20,736 bases of DNA from contig DQGF01000100.1 of assembly GCA_003525045.1 (NCBI GenBank), positions 1 to 20,736 on the forward strand, read 5' to 3'. Below, piece after piece: positions 11,797 to 19,336 of the stretch. Position numbers and translations under genes: made by a program. The notes under the pieces are model-generated. The model ran no database searches, had not been told where the DNA came from, and worked only from the letters and a program-made list of their open reading frames with translations. Source of the DNA: Pseudomonas sp. Lineage in GTDB: Bacteria > Pseudomonadota > Gammaproteobacteria > Pseudomonadales > Pseudomonadaceae. The first letter of the stretch is position 1, and each line of letters starts with the position of its first letter.

Positions 11797-12108
11797 CTAC
11801 TGAGGCGCATTTCTGTGGATAGATTCCTGTAGCCCTTTATATTCAATATGTACAGAGCATCAAAACCCTGTGGTCATGTGCCAAGGAGGCCCTTGGATAA
11901 CCAGTTTAAGCCTGTGGATTAAAGGGGTGGTTATCCACAGGCGTGGTTATCTTCAGTTTTCAGGCCCTGTTATCAACTGGCCTCAATGGCAGTTATTCAC
12001 AGGGCTTAATCCACAAAAAAATGGGAATCAGGCAAATCCCGGGTACGGGGAAGCCGCTCGAGCAGAAGAAAATTTGCTGAGCAATGAAGGAGATGCCAGG
12101 GAAAGGAG

Positions 12109-12138
12109 AAAACAGACAGGCGCGAATGGCCTGTCTGT
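12109..12138 (-). terminator. Intrinsic terminator of mnmE
   Basis: On the minus strand a perfect 10-bp stem (ACAGACAGGC/GCCTGTCTGT, 7-base loop, 12112-12138) is followed by TTTT, starting 14 bases after the mnmE stop. It keeps mnmE transcription out of the DnaA-box cluster. Its promoter-proximal arm overlaps the exact DnaA box 12136-12144 by three bases. Confidence 0.7.
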
Positions 12139-12152
12139 GGATAACGGATGGA

Positions 12153-13523
12153 CTATTTACCGATACAGAAACTGGAAAAGATTCGTCCAAGCAGGTCATC
12201 GGAGCTGAAAGCACCGGTGATTTCACCCAAAGAGTGCTGAGCCTGCCGCAAATCCTCGGCCAGCAGTTCACCGGCACCCGCCAAGGTCAGCTGCGCACGG
12301 CCGTGCTCGAGGGAAGCACTGGCATGACGCAATGCTTCGAGGTGACGCCTGCGAGCACTGAAGCTGCTTTCAGAGGTCTGTTCGTAGCCCATGCAGGCCT
12401 TGAGGTGATCGCGCAGCAATTCCAGGCCGTCGCCCGCAGACTTGGCGCTGAGGCTGATGGTGACGTGGCCATCCTCGCTCACTTCCAGGGCAATGGCTTC
12501 GCCGGTCAGGTCAGCCTTGTTACGGATCAATGTGACTTTCGCCGGGTCTGGACGGGTTTCGAGAAATTCTGGCCACAAGGCGAAAGGATCGAGGGCTTCA
12601 GGCGCGGTGGCGTCTACCACCAGCAATACTCTATCCGCCTCGCTGATGGCTTTGAGTGCCCGTTCCACACCAATTTTTTCCACTTGGTCATCGGTGTCCC
12701 GCAAACCTGCAGTATCGACTACATGCAGCGGCATGCCATCAATGTGGATATGTTCGCGAAGAATGTCACGGGTAGTGCCGGCAATCTCGGTAACGATTGC
12801 TGCTTCACGACCGGCCAATGCGTTCAACAGGCTGGATTTACCGGCATTCGGCCGACCGGCAATCACCACGGTCATACCGTCTCGCAGCAATGCGCCCTGC
12901 CCGGCTTCGCGCAATACGGTGGATAACTCATCACGTACCTTGTCGAGCATGCTCAGGACATGGCCATCGGCAAGGAAGTCTATTTCCTCCTCCGGAAAGT
13001 CGATGGCCGCTTCGACATAGATCCGCAAGCCAATCAATTGCTCGGTGAGGTTATGCACACGCTCGGAGAATGCGCCCTGCAAGGAACGCAGTGCATTTCG
13101 TGCAGCCTGGGCCGAACTCGCCTCGATCAAGTCGGCGATGGCTTCGGCCTGGGCCAGGTCGAGTTTGTCGTTGAGGAACGCGCGTTCGCTGAATTCACCT
13201 GGTCGGGCCAGTCGGCAGCCCAGTTCCAGGCAACGCTTGAGCAGCATATCCAGAACAATCGGACCGCCATGACCCTGGAGTTCCAGTACATCTTCGCCGG
13301 TGAACGAGTTCGGTCCCGGAAAATACAGGGCAATGCCCTGATCCAGTACCTCATCGTTTTCACTGAGGAAAGGACCGTAGTGGGCGAATCGCGGCTTGAG
13401 TTCACGACCGCTGAAGGCCTTGGCCGCCGCACTCGCCAGCGGCCCGGAAATACGGACGATGCCGACACCGCCGCGACCTTGAGCGGTGGCGATGGCGGCG
13501 ATGGTTTCACGAGGAATGCTCAT
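12153..13523 (-). CDS. mnmE: tRNA modification GTPase MnmE
   Basis: This 456-aa enzyme (TrmE) is the GTPase partner of MnmG in wobble-uridine modification. It has an N-terminal folate-binding domain (from [21 protein letters not shown]) and a helical domain interrupted by the G domain. In the G domain are G1 GRPNAGKSS at 223-231, G3 DTAGL at 270-274 and G4 NKAD at 335-338. The catalytic C-terminal FCIGK motif closes the protein. I choose the ATG at 13523; the frame extends six codons to a TTG at 13541, which is not family-like. It stands alone between two terminators. mnmE and mnmG are next to each other but separated by the DnaA-box cluster. Confidence 0.98.
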   Translation of the reverse strand: MSIPRETIAAIATAQGRGGVGIVRISGPLASAAAKAFSGRELKPRFAHYGPFLSENDEVLDQGIALYFPGPNSFTGEDVLELQGHGGPIVLDMLLKRCLELGCRLARPGEFSERAFLNDKLDLAQAEAIADLIEASSAQAARNALRSLQGAFSERVHNLTEQLIGLRIYVEAAIDFPEEEIDFLADGHVLSMLDKVRDELSTVLREAGQGALLRDGMTVVIAGRPNAGKSSLLNALAGREAAIVTEIAGTTRDILREHIHIDGMPLHVVDTAGLRDTDDQVEKIGVERALKAISEADRVLLVVDATAPEALDPFALWPEFLETRPDPAKVTLIRNKADLTGEAIALEVSEDGHVTISLSAKSAGDGLELLRDHLKACMGYEQTSESSFSARRRHLEALRHASASLEHGRAQLTLAGAGELLAEDLRQAQHSLGEITGAFSSDDLLGRIFSSFCIGK

Positions 13524-13555
13524 AAACCGGTATCCAGACAAAAGTGACAGATAGC

Positions 13556-13580
13556 AAAACGCCCCACTAGGGGGCGTTTT
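13556..13580. terminator. Bidirectional terminator after yidC
   Basis: A perfect 10-bp stem, AAAACGCCCC/GGGGCGTTTT with a 5-base loop, ends in A and T runs on its two sides. It lies 24 bases beyond the yidC stop and should end the rpmH-rnpA-yidD-yidC transcript. mnmE, starting 33 bases further on, therefore probably needs its own promoter; I see no strong one in 13524-13555. Confidence 0.85.
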
Positions 13581-13588
13581 GAGTGGTG

Positions 13589-13597
13589 TTATCCACA
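13589..13597 (+). promoter_or_regulatory. Exact DnaA box between yidC and mnmE
   Basis: TTATCCACA lies in the 24 bases between the yidC stop and the terminator. It is isolated from the two main clusters. Confidence 0.6.
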
Positions 13598-13604
13598 GTG
13601 CAAG

Positions 13605-15293
13605 TTACGCCTCGGCTTTTTTCGTAGCCGCTTCGATCTTACGCGTGATGTACCACTGTTGGGCGATGGACAGGCAGTTGTTCACTACCCAGTACAGCAC
13701 CAGACCAGCCGGGAACCACAGGAAGAAGAAGGTGAAGATGATTGGCATCAGCTTCATCACCTTGGCCTGCATCGGATCCGGAGGAGTCGGGTTCAACTGC
13801 TGCTGGATAAACATGGTTACGCCCATGATGATCGGCAGAATGAAGAACGGATCCTTGATCGACAGGTCAGTAATCCACAGCATGAACGGCGCCTGGCGCA
13901 TTTCAACGCTTTCCAGCAGAACCCAGTACAGCGACAGGAAAACCGGCATCTGCACGAGGATTGGCAAGCAACCACCCAGCGGATTGATCTTCTCTTTCTT
14001 GTACAGCTCCATCATGGATTGCGACATTTTCTGCCGGTCGTCGCCGTGTTGCTCTTTCAGCGCAGCCAGTTTCGGTGCCACTGCACGCATGCGTGCCATG
14101 GATTTGTAGCTGGCAGCCGACAGCGGGAAGAAAATCCCTTTGATCAGCATGGTCAGGAAAATGATCGACCAGCCCCAGTTACCGACGATCGCGTGGATGT
14201 GTCCCAGCAACCAGAAGATTGGCTGGGCGATGAACCACAGAATGCCGTAGTCAACGGTCAGTTCCAGACCTGGGGACAACTCTTTCAGCACTGCCTGGCT
14301 TTTCGGACCCGCGTACAGAACGGCACTGGTTTCGGCTTTTGCACCTGGCGCGACGCTCATTGCCGGGCCGGTATAACCGATGATGTAGTTGCCCTTGCTG
14401 TCTTTACGGGTCTGGACGACGTTGTTTTCGCCCTTGGCCGGAATCCATGCGGTGACGAAGTAGTGTTGCAACCAGGCAACCCAACCACCACTGACCGTTT
14501 CCTTCAACTGTGCCTTGTCCATGTCCTTCATGGACACTTTCTTGTACGGCTCGTTACTTGTCCACAGGGCAGCGCCCAGGTAAGTCGCGGTACCGGTGGC
14601 GGTGGTCGAGGAAGGATCGCCGCTGGCGTCACGCTTCAGTTGCGCGAACATCGCACCGGACCAAGGCTGTGCGCTCTGGTTATCGATCAGGTAGGAAACG
14701 TTTACGTCATACAGGCCACGTTTCAAGGTGAAACGTTTGATGTAATTGACGCCGTCCTTGCTGAACTTCAGGTCCACGACCAATTGGTCCTGTCCGTCAG
14801 CCAGTTGATAAGTCTTCTTCTCCGAAGAGTAAACCGGACGACCGGCCGGGCTCGCGTCCGGGCCGTTGGTACCGATCAGACCGCTTTGCGCCAGGTAAGT
14901 CAGTTCACCGCCGTTATCGAACAGCTGGAACGGAATTTCCGGATGGTCCTGACGACGTGGATACAGCGGCAATTTCAGCTGGGCAACATCGCCACCTTGT
15001 GGATCGACTGCCAGGTCGAGCACATCCGTTTTGATCTGGATGAGGTCTTTGCTTGCAGCTACTGGTGTTTCAGCAGGTGCAGTTGCACTGGTATCGCTTG
15101 CGGCGCGGGGAATGTCGTCACTGACAGAAGCATTATTGCCAGTCGCCGTATCCGGTAGGCCCGGTGCGGTAGTACTGGAAGCAACATTCTGAGTCGGCAG
15201 GGCAGTCTGGCCATAGTCCTGGTTCCATTTAAGAACCATAACGTAGGACACGATTGCCAGGGCGACGATCAGGATCGTGCGTTTGATATCCAT
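13605..15293 (-). CDS. yidC: Membrane protein insertase YidC (Oxa1 family)
   Basis: This 562-aa insertase folds and inserts inner-membrane proteins, alone or with SecYEG; AtpE is a classic substrate. It has an N-terminal signal-anchor helix (about 5-21), a long Thr/Ala/Ser-rich periplasmic linker, and a periplasmic beta domain (about 85-335). The conserved five-helix core follows from about 345, with NPLGGCLPILVQMPVFLSLY (437-456) and FFLWFPAGLVLYWVVNN. At the groove position where E. coli has Arg366 this protein has Lys385 (LIKGIFFPL). The ATG at 15293 is two bases after the yidD stop. Confidence 0.98.
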   Translation of the reverse strand: MDIKRTILIVALAIVSYVMVLKWNQDYGQTALPTQNVASSTTAPGLPDTATGNNASVSDDIPRAASDTSATAPAETPVAASKDLIQIKTDVLDLAVDPQGGDVAQLKLPLYPRRQDHPEIPFQLFDNGGELTYLAQSGLIGTNGPDASPAGRPVYSSEKKTYQLADGQDQLVVDLKFSKDGVNYIKRFTLKRGLYDVNVSYLIDNQSAQPWSGAMFAQLKRDASGDPSSTTATGTATYLGAALWTSNEPYKKVSMKDMDKAQLKETVSGGWVAWLQHYFVTAWIPAKGENNVVQTRKDSKGNYIIGYTGPAMSVAPGAKAETSAVLYAGPKSQAVLKELSPGLELTVDYGILWFIAQPIFWLLGHIHAIVGNWGWSIIFLTMLIKGIFFPLSAASYKSMARMRAVAPKLAALKEQHGDDRQKMSQSMMELYKKEKINPLGGCLPILVQMPVFLSLYWVLLESVEMRQAPFMLWITDLSIKDPFFILPIIMGVTMFIQQQLNPTPPDPMQAKVMKLMPIIFTFFFLWFPAGLVLYWVVNNCLSIAQQWYITRKIEAATKKAEA

Positions 15294-15295
15294 GA

Positions 15296-15541
15296 TTACT
15301 CGGCCATCGAAGAAGAACGGGAGGTAGGGATAGATGGAACCGGGTCATAACCACCGGGATTCCACGGATGACAGCGACCTAAACGACGAAAGGCCAGCCA
15401 GCCACCGCGCAGAAGGCCATGATTTTCTATGGCTTCATACGCGTAGCAGGAACAACTGGGGTAGAAACGACAGTGACTGGCCATCAGAGGACTAATGGCA
15501 TAGCGATAAAACTGGATCGGAACGAGTGCCAGTTTACGCAT
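15296..15541 (-). CDS. yidD: Membrane protein insertion efficiency factor YidD
   Basis: This 81-aa small protein has the family hallmarks [15 protein letters not shown] (24-38) and [14 protein letters not shown] (56-69). In E. coli YidD sits at the inner membrane and assists insertion alongside YidC. The start codon lies inside the end of rnpA (8-base overlap) and yidC begins two bases after its stop, so the three genes look translationally coupled. Confidence 0.96.
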   Translation of the reverse strand: MRKLALVPIQFYRYAISPLMASHCRFYPSCSCYAYEAIENHGLLRGGWLAFRRLGRCHPWNPGGYDPVPSIPTSRSSSMAE

Positions 15542-15935
15542 CGGGACTGTCTACCCCTACAGTTTCGGTTTTGACTGCTGGTACCGGCGTGCTGCGTGCC
15601 AGACGCTTCCAGAGTTTGCCGAAATGCTGAATCAATTCGGGGTTTTCTACGTCACCCAAACCTTTGCGCGCGACGATAACGATGTCCCAGCCAACCAGTG
15701 AATCCTGGTGCAGACGGAACGATTCGCGCATCAGACGTTTGAGGCGATTGCGCTCGACGGAGAGCTTTACGCTCTTTTTCCCGATAACCAGCCCGAGACG
15801 GGGGTGATCAAGATCGTTGTTGCGCGCAAGGAGCAGGAGATTTTTCCCCGGAACCTTGCCGGTAGGGGAGTCAAAGACTGCCTTGAAATGCCGGGGGGTA
15901 AGCAGACGCTTTTCCCGACTGAAGTCCTGACTCAC
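15534..15935 (-). CDS. rnpA: Ribonuclease P protein component
   Basis: This 133-aa basic protein is the subunit of RNase P that helps the catalytic RNA bind pre-tRNA. The RNR signature is at residues 62-64 in [16 protein letters not shown], preceded by [12 protein letters not shown] use GTG at 15935 ([12 protein letters not shown]), where similarity to the family begins. That GTG lies within GGAGGTGA, a perfect anti-16S match, leaving no spacing for a ribosome binding site. The frame is open upstream through almost all of rpmH, with another GTG at 15971. The true start is uncertain. Confidence 0.93.
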   Translation of the reverse strand: MSQDFSREKRLLTPRHFKAVFDSPTGKVPGKNLLLLARNNDLDHPRLGLVIGKKSVKLSVERNRLKRLMRESFRLHQDSLVGWDIVIVARKGLGDVENPELIQHFGKLWKRLARSTPVPAVKTETVGVDSPDA

Positions 15936-15951
15936 CTCCAGTGCCGGATTA

Positions 15952-16086
15952 TCAAACTGCCAGACGCGCACGACCTTTGGCGCGACGACGCGACAGGACG
16001 GCACGACCGTTCTTGGTAGCCATGCGAGCACGGAAACCGTGGGTACGAGCGCGTTTGATGGTGCTTGGTTGGAAAGTACGTTTCAT
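15952..16086 (-). CDS. rpmH: 50S ribosomal protein L34
   Basis: This 44-aa very basic protein, [20 protein letters not shown] at its start and ending GRARLAV, is a perfect L34 by eye. The ATG is at 16086 with AGGT upstream, and the TGA is at 15952-15954. First gene of rpmH-rnpA-yidD-yidC, 16 bases before the GTG used for rnpA. rpmH beside dnaA marks the usual bacterial origin neighbourhood. Confidence 0.98.
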   Translation of the reverse strand: MKRTFQPSTIKRARTHGFRARMATKNGRAVLSRRRAKGRARLAV

Positions 16087-16110
16087 TGTCGTGTTACCTG
16101 GTTCGTCCAC

Positions 16111-16134
16111 AACGGGCCGGAATGGCCCCCGTTT
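16111..16134 (-). other. GC-rich hairpin in the rpmH leader
   Basis: An imperfect inverted repeat, AACGGGCC against GGCCCCCGTT, lies in the 5' leader of rpmH between the predicted start point and the gene. It might affect leader stability. No known ribosomal-protein binding site is recognised. Confidence 0.35.
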
Positions 16135-16147
16135 TAAGAGACCGGGG

Positions 16148-16176
16148 ATTCTAGAGAAAGCAAGCCTCTAGGTCAA
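16148..16176 (-). promoter_or_regulatory. Predicted rpmH promoter
   Basis: TTGACC (16171-16176) and TAGAAT (16148-16153) on the minus strand are 17 bases apart; each matches the sigma-70 consensus at five of six positions. The start point would fall near 16141, giving a leader of about 55 bases to rpmH. Confidence 0.8.
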
Positions 16177-16242
16177 TTTCCAACCAGCGTTTCCCTATAA
16201 ATAGATCTCCAGAGGTTTTGTCGGTGCCTGGCCTTCGCTAAA

Positions 16243-16513
16243 TATAGAAATAAAGAAGGAAAGTATTTAAAGCTTTTCTGTAAAGCTTATAAAAGCTAGG
16301 GCCACGATCATCTGTGGATAACTGCCCTCAGCCCTTTTATTACGTGCTGTACAGAGAATGACAACTACAGTGGAAAACAGGGGGCAGCCTGTGCTGCGCT
16401 GTCGGATAACCTGTGTGTGAAAGGGCTGCTTATCCACAGCCTGGTTATCCACTGGGTTTCGCCCCCACTTGTACAACGACCTTACGGGGGGTTATCCACA
16501 GAGCTTATGCACA
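16243..16513. other. oriC: Chromosomal replication origin oriC (rpmH-dnaA gap)
   Basis: The gap between divergent rpmH and dnaA is the established position of Pseudomonas oriC. An AT-rich tract (16243-16296) leads into exact DnaA boxes at 16313-16321, 16430-16438, 16492-16500 and 16505-16513 (TTATGCACA), plus the one-mismatch TTATCCACT at 16445-16453. A fifth exact box lies outside, in the dnaA promoter (16577-16585). A second, shorter AT-rich stretch follows at about 16527-16558. Gene orientation changes from minus to plus here, as expected at a bidirectional origin. Confidence 0.9.
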
Positions 16514-16576
16514 GACCATTGGTCGCCTTTTTTACGTATAAAACCTTGATTCTTATTGGGCAGTGAACAACCTACG

Positions 16577-16607
16577 TGTGGATAAGTCGGCGTCTGGTCG
16601 CTACAAT
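16577..16607 (+). promoter_or_regulatory. Predicted dnaA promoter covered by a DnaA box
   Basis: TGGATA (16579-16584, four of six matches to the -35) and TACAAT (16602-16607, five of six to the -10) are 17 bases apart. The -35 lies entirely within the exact DnaA box TGTGGATAA (16577-16585), so DnaA bound there should block RNA polymerase. Start point near 16614, with a leader of about 40 bases. Confidence 0.65.
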
Positions 16608-16652
16608 GGCCGCTTGTTTTTGCCTCACCGGCTTTCAACTTAGGGGATATCC

Positions 16653-18173
16653 GTGTCAGTGGAACTTTGGCAGCAGTGCGTTGAGCTTTTGCGCGATGAG
16701 CTGCCTGCCCAACAATTCAACACTTGGATCCGTCCACTACAGGTCGAAGCCGAAGGCGACGAGTTGCGTGTCTACGCACCCAATCGTTTTGTTCTCGACT
16801 GGGTTAACGAAAAGTACCTGGGCCGCGTCCTTGAACTGCTGGATGAGCATGGCAATGGCATGGCGCCGGCGCTGTCCTTATTAATAGGCAGCAAACGCAG
16901 TTCAGCGCCTCGTGCGGCCCCGAATGCACCCTTGGCCGCCGCTGCATCCCAGGCCCAGGCCGCTCAAGCGCCAATGAGCGCTCCATCACCAGCTCCGGTA
17001 GCCGCGCCGACCAAGCGGTCGACGCAGAAAATTGCTGAGGTCAGTGAAGAGCCGTCTCGCGATAGTTTCGACCCGATGGCCGGTGCCAGTTCGCAACAGG
17101 CCCCGGTTCGTTCCGAGCAGCGCACCGTTCAGGTTGAAGGCGCGCTTAAGCACACCAGCTACCTGAACCGCACCTTTACCTTCGAGAACTTTGTCGAAGG
17201 TAAGTCCAACCAGCTGGCCCGGGCGGCAGCCTGGCAGGTGGCGGACAACCCCAAGCATGGTTACAACCCGCTCTTCCTTTATGGTGGTGTTGGTTTGGGT
17301 AAGACCCACTTGATGCACGCTGTGGGTAACCACCTATTAAAGAAGAACCCGAATGCCAAGGTCGTGTACCTGCATTCCGAGCGTTTCGTGGCCGACATGG
17401 TCAAGGCGCTGCAATTGAATGCGATCAACGAATTCAAGCGCTTCTACCGTTCGGTGGATGCGCTGTTGATCGATGACATTCAATTCTTCGCTCGTAAGGA
17501 ACGTTCTCAGGAAGAGTTTTTCCACACCTTCAATGCCCTGCTTGAAGGTGGCCAGCAGGTCATTCTTACCAGTGACCGCTATCCGAAAGAAATCGAAGGC
17601 CTCGAAGAGCGCCTCAAGTCCCGCTTCGGCTGGGGGCTGACGGTTGCCGTCGAGCCGCCGGAGCTGGAAACCCGCGTGGCGATCCTGATGAAAAAGGCTG
17701 ATCAGGCCAAAGTCGATCTGCCACACGATGCGGCGTTCTTCATTGCCCAGCGTATTCGGTCCAACGTCCGTGAACTGGAAGGCGCGCTGAAACGCGTGAT
17801 CGCCCACTCGCACTTCATGGGGCGCGACATCACCATCGAGCTGATTCGTGAATCCCTGAAGGACCTGTTGGCATTGCAAGACAAACTGGTCTCTGTGGAT
17901 AACATTCAGCGCACGGTCGCCGAGTACTACAAGATCAAGATCTCCGACTTGCTGTCCAAGCGTCGTTCACGCTCGGTCGCTCGTCCGCGTCAGGTTGCCA
18001 TGGCGCTGTCCAAAGAGTTGACTAACCACAGCCTGCCGGAAATCGGCGATGTGTTTGGCGGCCGCGACCATACGACTGTTTTGCACGCCTGCCGCAAGAT
18101 CAACGAACTCAAGGAATCCGACGCGGACATCCGCGAGGACTACAAGAACCTGCTGCGTACACTGACCACATGA
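16653..18173 (+). CDS. dnaA: Chromosomal replication initiator DnaA
   Basis: This 506-aa initiator binds DnaA boxes and melts the origin. Domain I (1-85, [21 protein letters not shown]) handles self-association and helicase loading. Domain II (about 86-165) is a flexible Ala/Pro/Ser-rich linker. The AAA+ domain has Walker A GGVGLGKT at 211-218, Walker B LLIDD at 271-275 and [14 protein letters not shown] at 316-329. The C-terminal DNA-binding signature [15 protein letters not shown] is at 469-483. The start is GTG at 16653 with AGGGGA five bases upstream. An exact DnaA box also lies inside the gene (17894). Confidence 0.99.
   Translation: MSVELWQQCVELLRDELPAQQFNTWIRPLQVEAEGDELRVYAPNRFVLDWVNEKYLGRVLELLDEHGNGMAPALSLLIGSKRSSAPRAAPNAPLAAAASQAQAAQAPMSAPSPAPVAAPTKRSTQKIAEVSEEPSRDSFDPMAGASSQQAPVRSEQRTVQVEGALKHTSYLNRTFTFENFVEGKSNQLARAAAWQVADNPKHGYNPLFLYGGVGLGKTHLMHAVGNHLLKKNPNAKVVYLHSERFVADMVKALQLNAINEFKRFYRSVDALLIDDIQFFARKERSQEEFFHTFNALLEGGQQVILTSDRYPKEIEGLEERLKSRFGWGLTVAVEPPELETRVAILMKKADQAKVDLPHDAAFFIAQRIRSNVRELEGALKRVIAHSHFMGRDITIELIRESLKDLLALQDKLVSVDNIQRTVAEYYKIKISDLLSKRRSRSVARPRQVAMALSKELTNHSLPEIGDVFGGRDHTTVLHACRKINELKESDADIREDYKNLLRTLTT
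17894..17902 (-). promoter_or_regulatory. Exact DnaA box inside dnaA
   Basis: TGTGGATAA on the plus strand, a perfect box in the dnaA coding sequence just upstream of the DNA-binding domain. Confidence 0.5.
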
Positions 18174-18212
18174 TGAACACCAGCGCAGCTTATTAAGGCA
18201 AGGGACTAGACC

Positions 18213-19316
18213 ATGCATTTCACCATTCAACGCGAAGCCCTGTTGAAACCCCTGCAACTGGTCGCAGGTGTCGTCGAGCGCCGACAGACCTTGCCGGTGC
18301 TCTCCAACGTGCTGTTGGTTGTCGAAGGCCAGCAATTGTCGCTGACCGGTACCGACCTGGAAGTCGAGCTGGTCGGTCGGGTACAACTCGAAGAGCCTGC
18401 GGATCCGGGTTCTATCACCGTGCCTGCGCGCAAGCTGATGGACATCTGCAAGAGCTTGCCGAACGACGCGCTGATCGACATCAAGGTCGACGAGCAGAAG
18501 CTCGTGGTGAAGGCTGGCCGTAGCCGCTTCACCCTGTCGACGTTGCCAGCCAACGATTTCCCGACGGTGGAAGAAGGCCCAGGTTCGCTGACCTGCAGCC
18601 TGGAGCAAAGCAAATTGCGCCGTCTGATCGAACGCACCAGCTTTGCCATGGCCCAGCAGGACGTGCGTTATTACCTCAATGGCATGCTGCTGGAAGTCTC
18701 GGCCGGGATCATCCGCGCCGTGGCCACTGACGGTCACCGTCTGGCCATGTGCTCGATGCAGGCCGACATCGGTCAGCCGGACCGCCATCAGGTCATCGTA
18801 CCGCGCAAGGGTATCCTTGAGCTGGCACGCCTGCTGACCGAGCCGGACGGCATCGTTAGTATCGTGCTGGGTCAACACCACATCCGCGCCACCACCGGTG
18901 AGTTCACCTTCACCTCGAAACTGGTCGACGGAAAATTCCCTGACTACGAGCGCGTTCTGCCTAAAGGCGGCGACAAGCTGGTACTGGGCGATCGTCAGGC
19001 CTTGCGTGAAGCCTTCAGCCGTACCGCGATTCTGTCCAACGAGAAGTATCGTGGTATTCGTCTGCAACTGGCCAATGGCCAGCTGAAGATCCAGGCCAAC
19101 AACCCGGAGCAGGAAGAAGCGGAAGAAGAAGTGGGCGTTGAGTACAACGGCGGCAATCTGGAAATCGGCTTTAACGTGAGCTATCTGCTCGACGTGCTGG
19201 GCGTGATGACCACTGAACAAGTTCGACTGATTCTGTCCGACTCCAACAGCAGCGCGCTGGTGCAAGAGTCCGACAACGACGACTCGGCCTACGTTGTCAT
19301 GCCGATGCGTCTGTAA
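18213..19316 (+). CDS. dnaN: DNA polymerase III sliding clamp (beta)
   Basis: This 367-aa protein forms the dimeric ring that tethers polymerase III and other factors to DNA. Three repeated clamp domains fit the length. ERRQTLPVLSNVL near the N terminus, ATDGHRLA in the middle and the C-terminal MPMRL, part of the partner-binding pocket, are typical. The ATG at 18213 has AAGGGA upstream, and the gene is 39 bases after dnaA, consistent with a shared dnaA-dnaN-recF transcript. Confidence 0.99.
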   Translation: MHFTIQREALLKPLQLVAGVVERRQTLPVLSNVLLVVEGQQLSLTGTDLEVELVGRVQLEEPADPGSITVPARKLMDICKSLPNDALIDIKVDEQKLVVKAGRSRFTLSTLPANDFPTVEEGPGSLTCSLEQSKLRRLIERTSFAMAQQDVRYYLNGMLLEVSAGIIRAVATDGHRLAMCSMQADIGQPDRHQVIVPRKGILELARLLTEPDGIVSIVLGQHHIRATTGEFTFTSKLVDGKFPDYERVLPKGGDKLVLGDRQALREAFSRTAILSNEKYRGIRLQLANGQLKIQANNPEQEEAEEEVGVEYNGGNLEIGFNVSYLLDVLGVMTTEQVRLILSDSNSSALVQESDNDDSAYVVMPMRL

Positions 19317-19336
19317 TCATGCTCAGCAGAAGCTAG

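Larger units (their letters stand above)
11727..12144. other. Second origin-like DnaA-box cluster (mnmG-mnmE gap)
   Basis: This 550-base gap between mnmG and mnmE contains no credible gene. It holds exact boxes at 11931-11939 (TTATCCACA), 11993-12001 (TTATTCACA) and 12136-12144. One-mismatch boxes are at 11727-11735, 11814-11822, 11913-11921 and 12007-12015; two-mismatch boxes are at 11892-11900, 11947-11955 and 11970-11978. To their left is an AT-rich tract. The arrangement is colinear with the rpmH-dnaA origin at an offset of 4498-4499 bases. E. coli oriC lies at the equivalent position beside mnmG. Whether it initiates replication here cannot be read from sequence. Confidence 0.75.

Noticed and set aside
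11870..12208. 112-codon open frame in the mnmG-mnmE gap
   Set aside because: It is composed largely of DnaA boxes and the mnmE terminator and 3' end; no protein resemblance.
13659..15158. 499-codon plus-strand open frame opposite yidC
   Set aside because: Mirror of the yidC reading frame with low-complexity, Gln/Arg/His-rich composition; no start signal or family resemblance.
16267..16476. 69-codon minus-strand open frame inside oriC
   Set aside because: Made of DnaA boxes and AT-rich origin sequence; it conflicts with origin function and has no ribosome binding site of note.
17967..19265. 432-codon minus-strand open frame opposite dnaA and dnaN
   Set aside because: Antisense shadow; composition rich in Gln, His and Val without recognisable domains.
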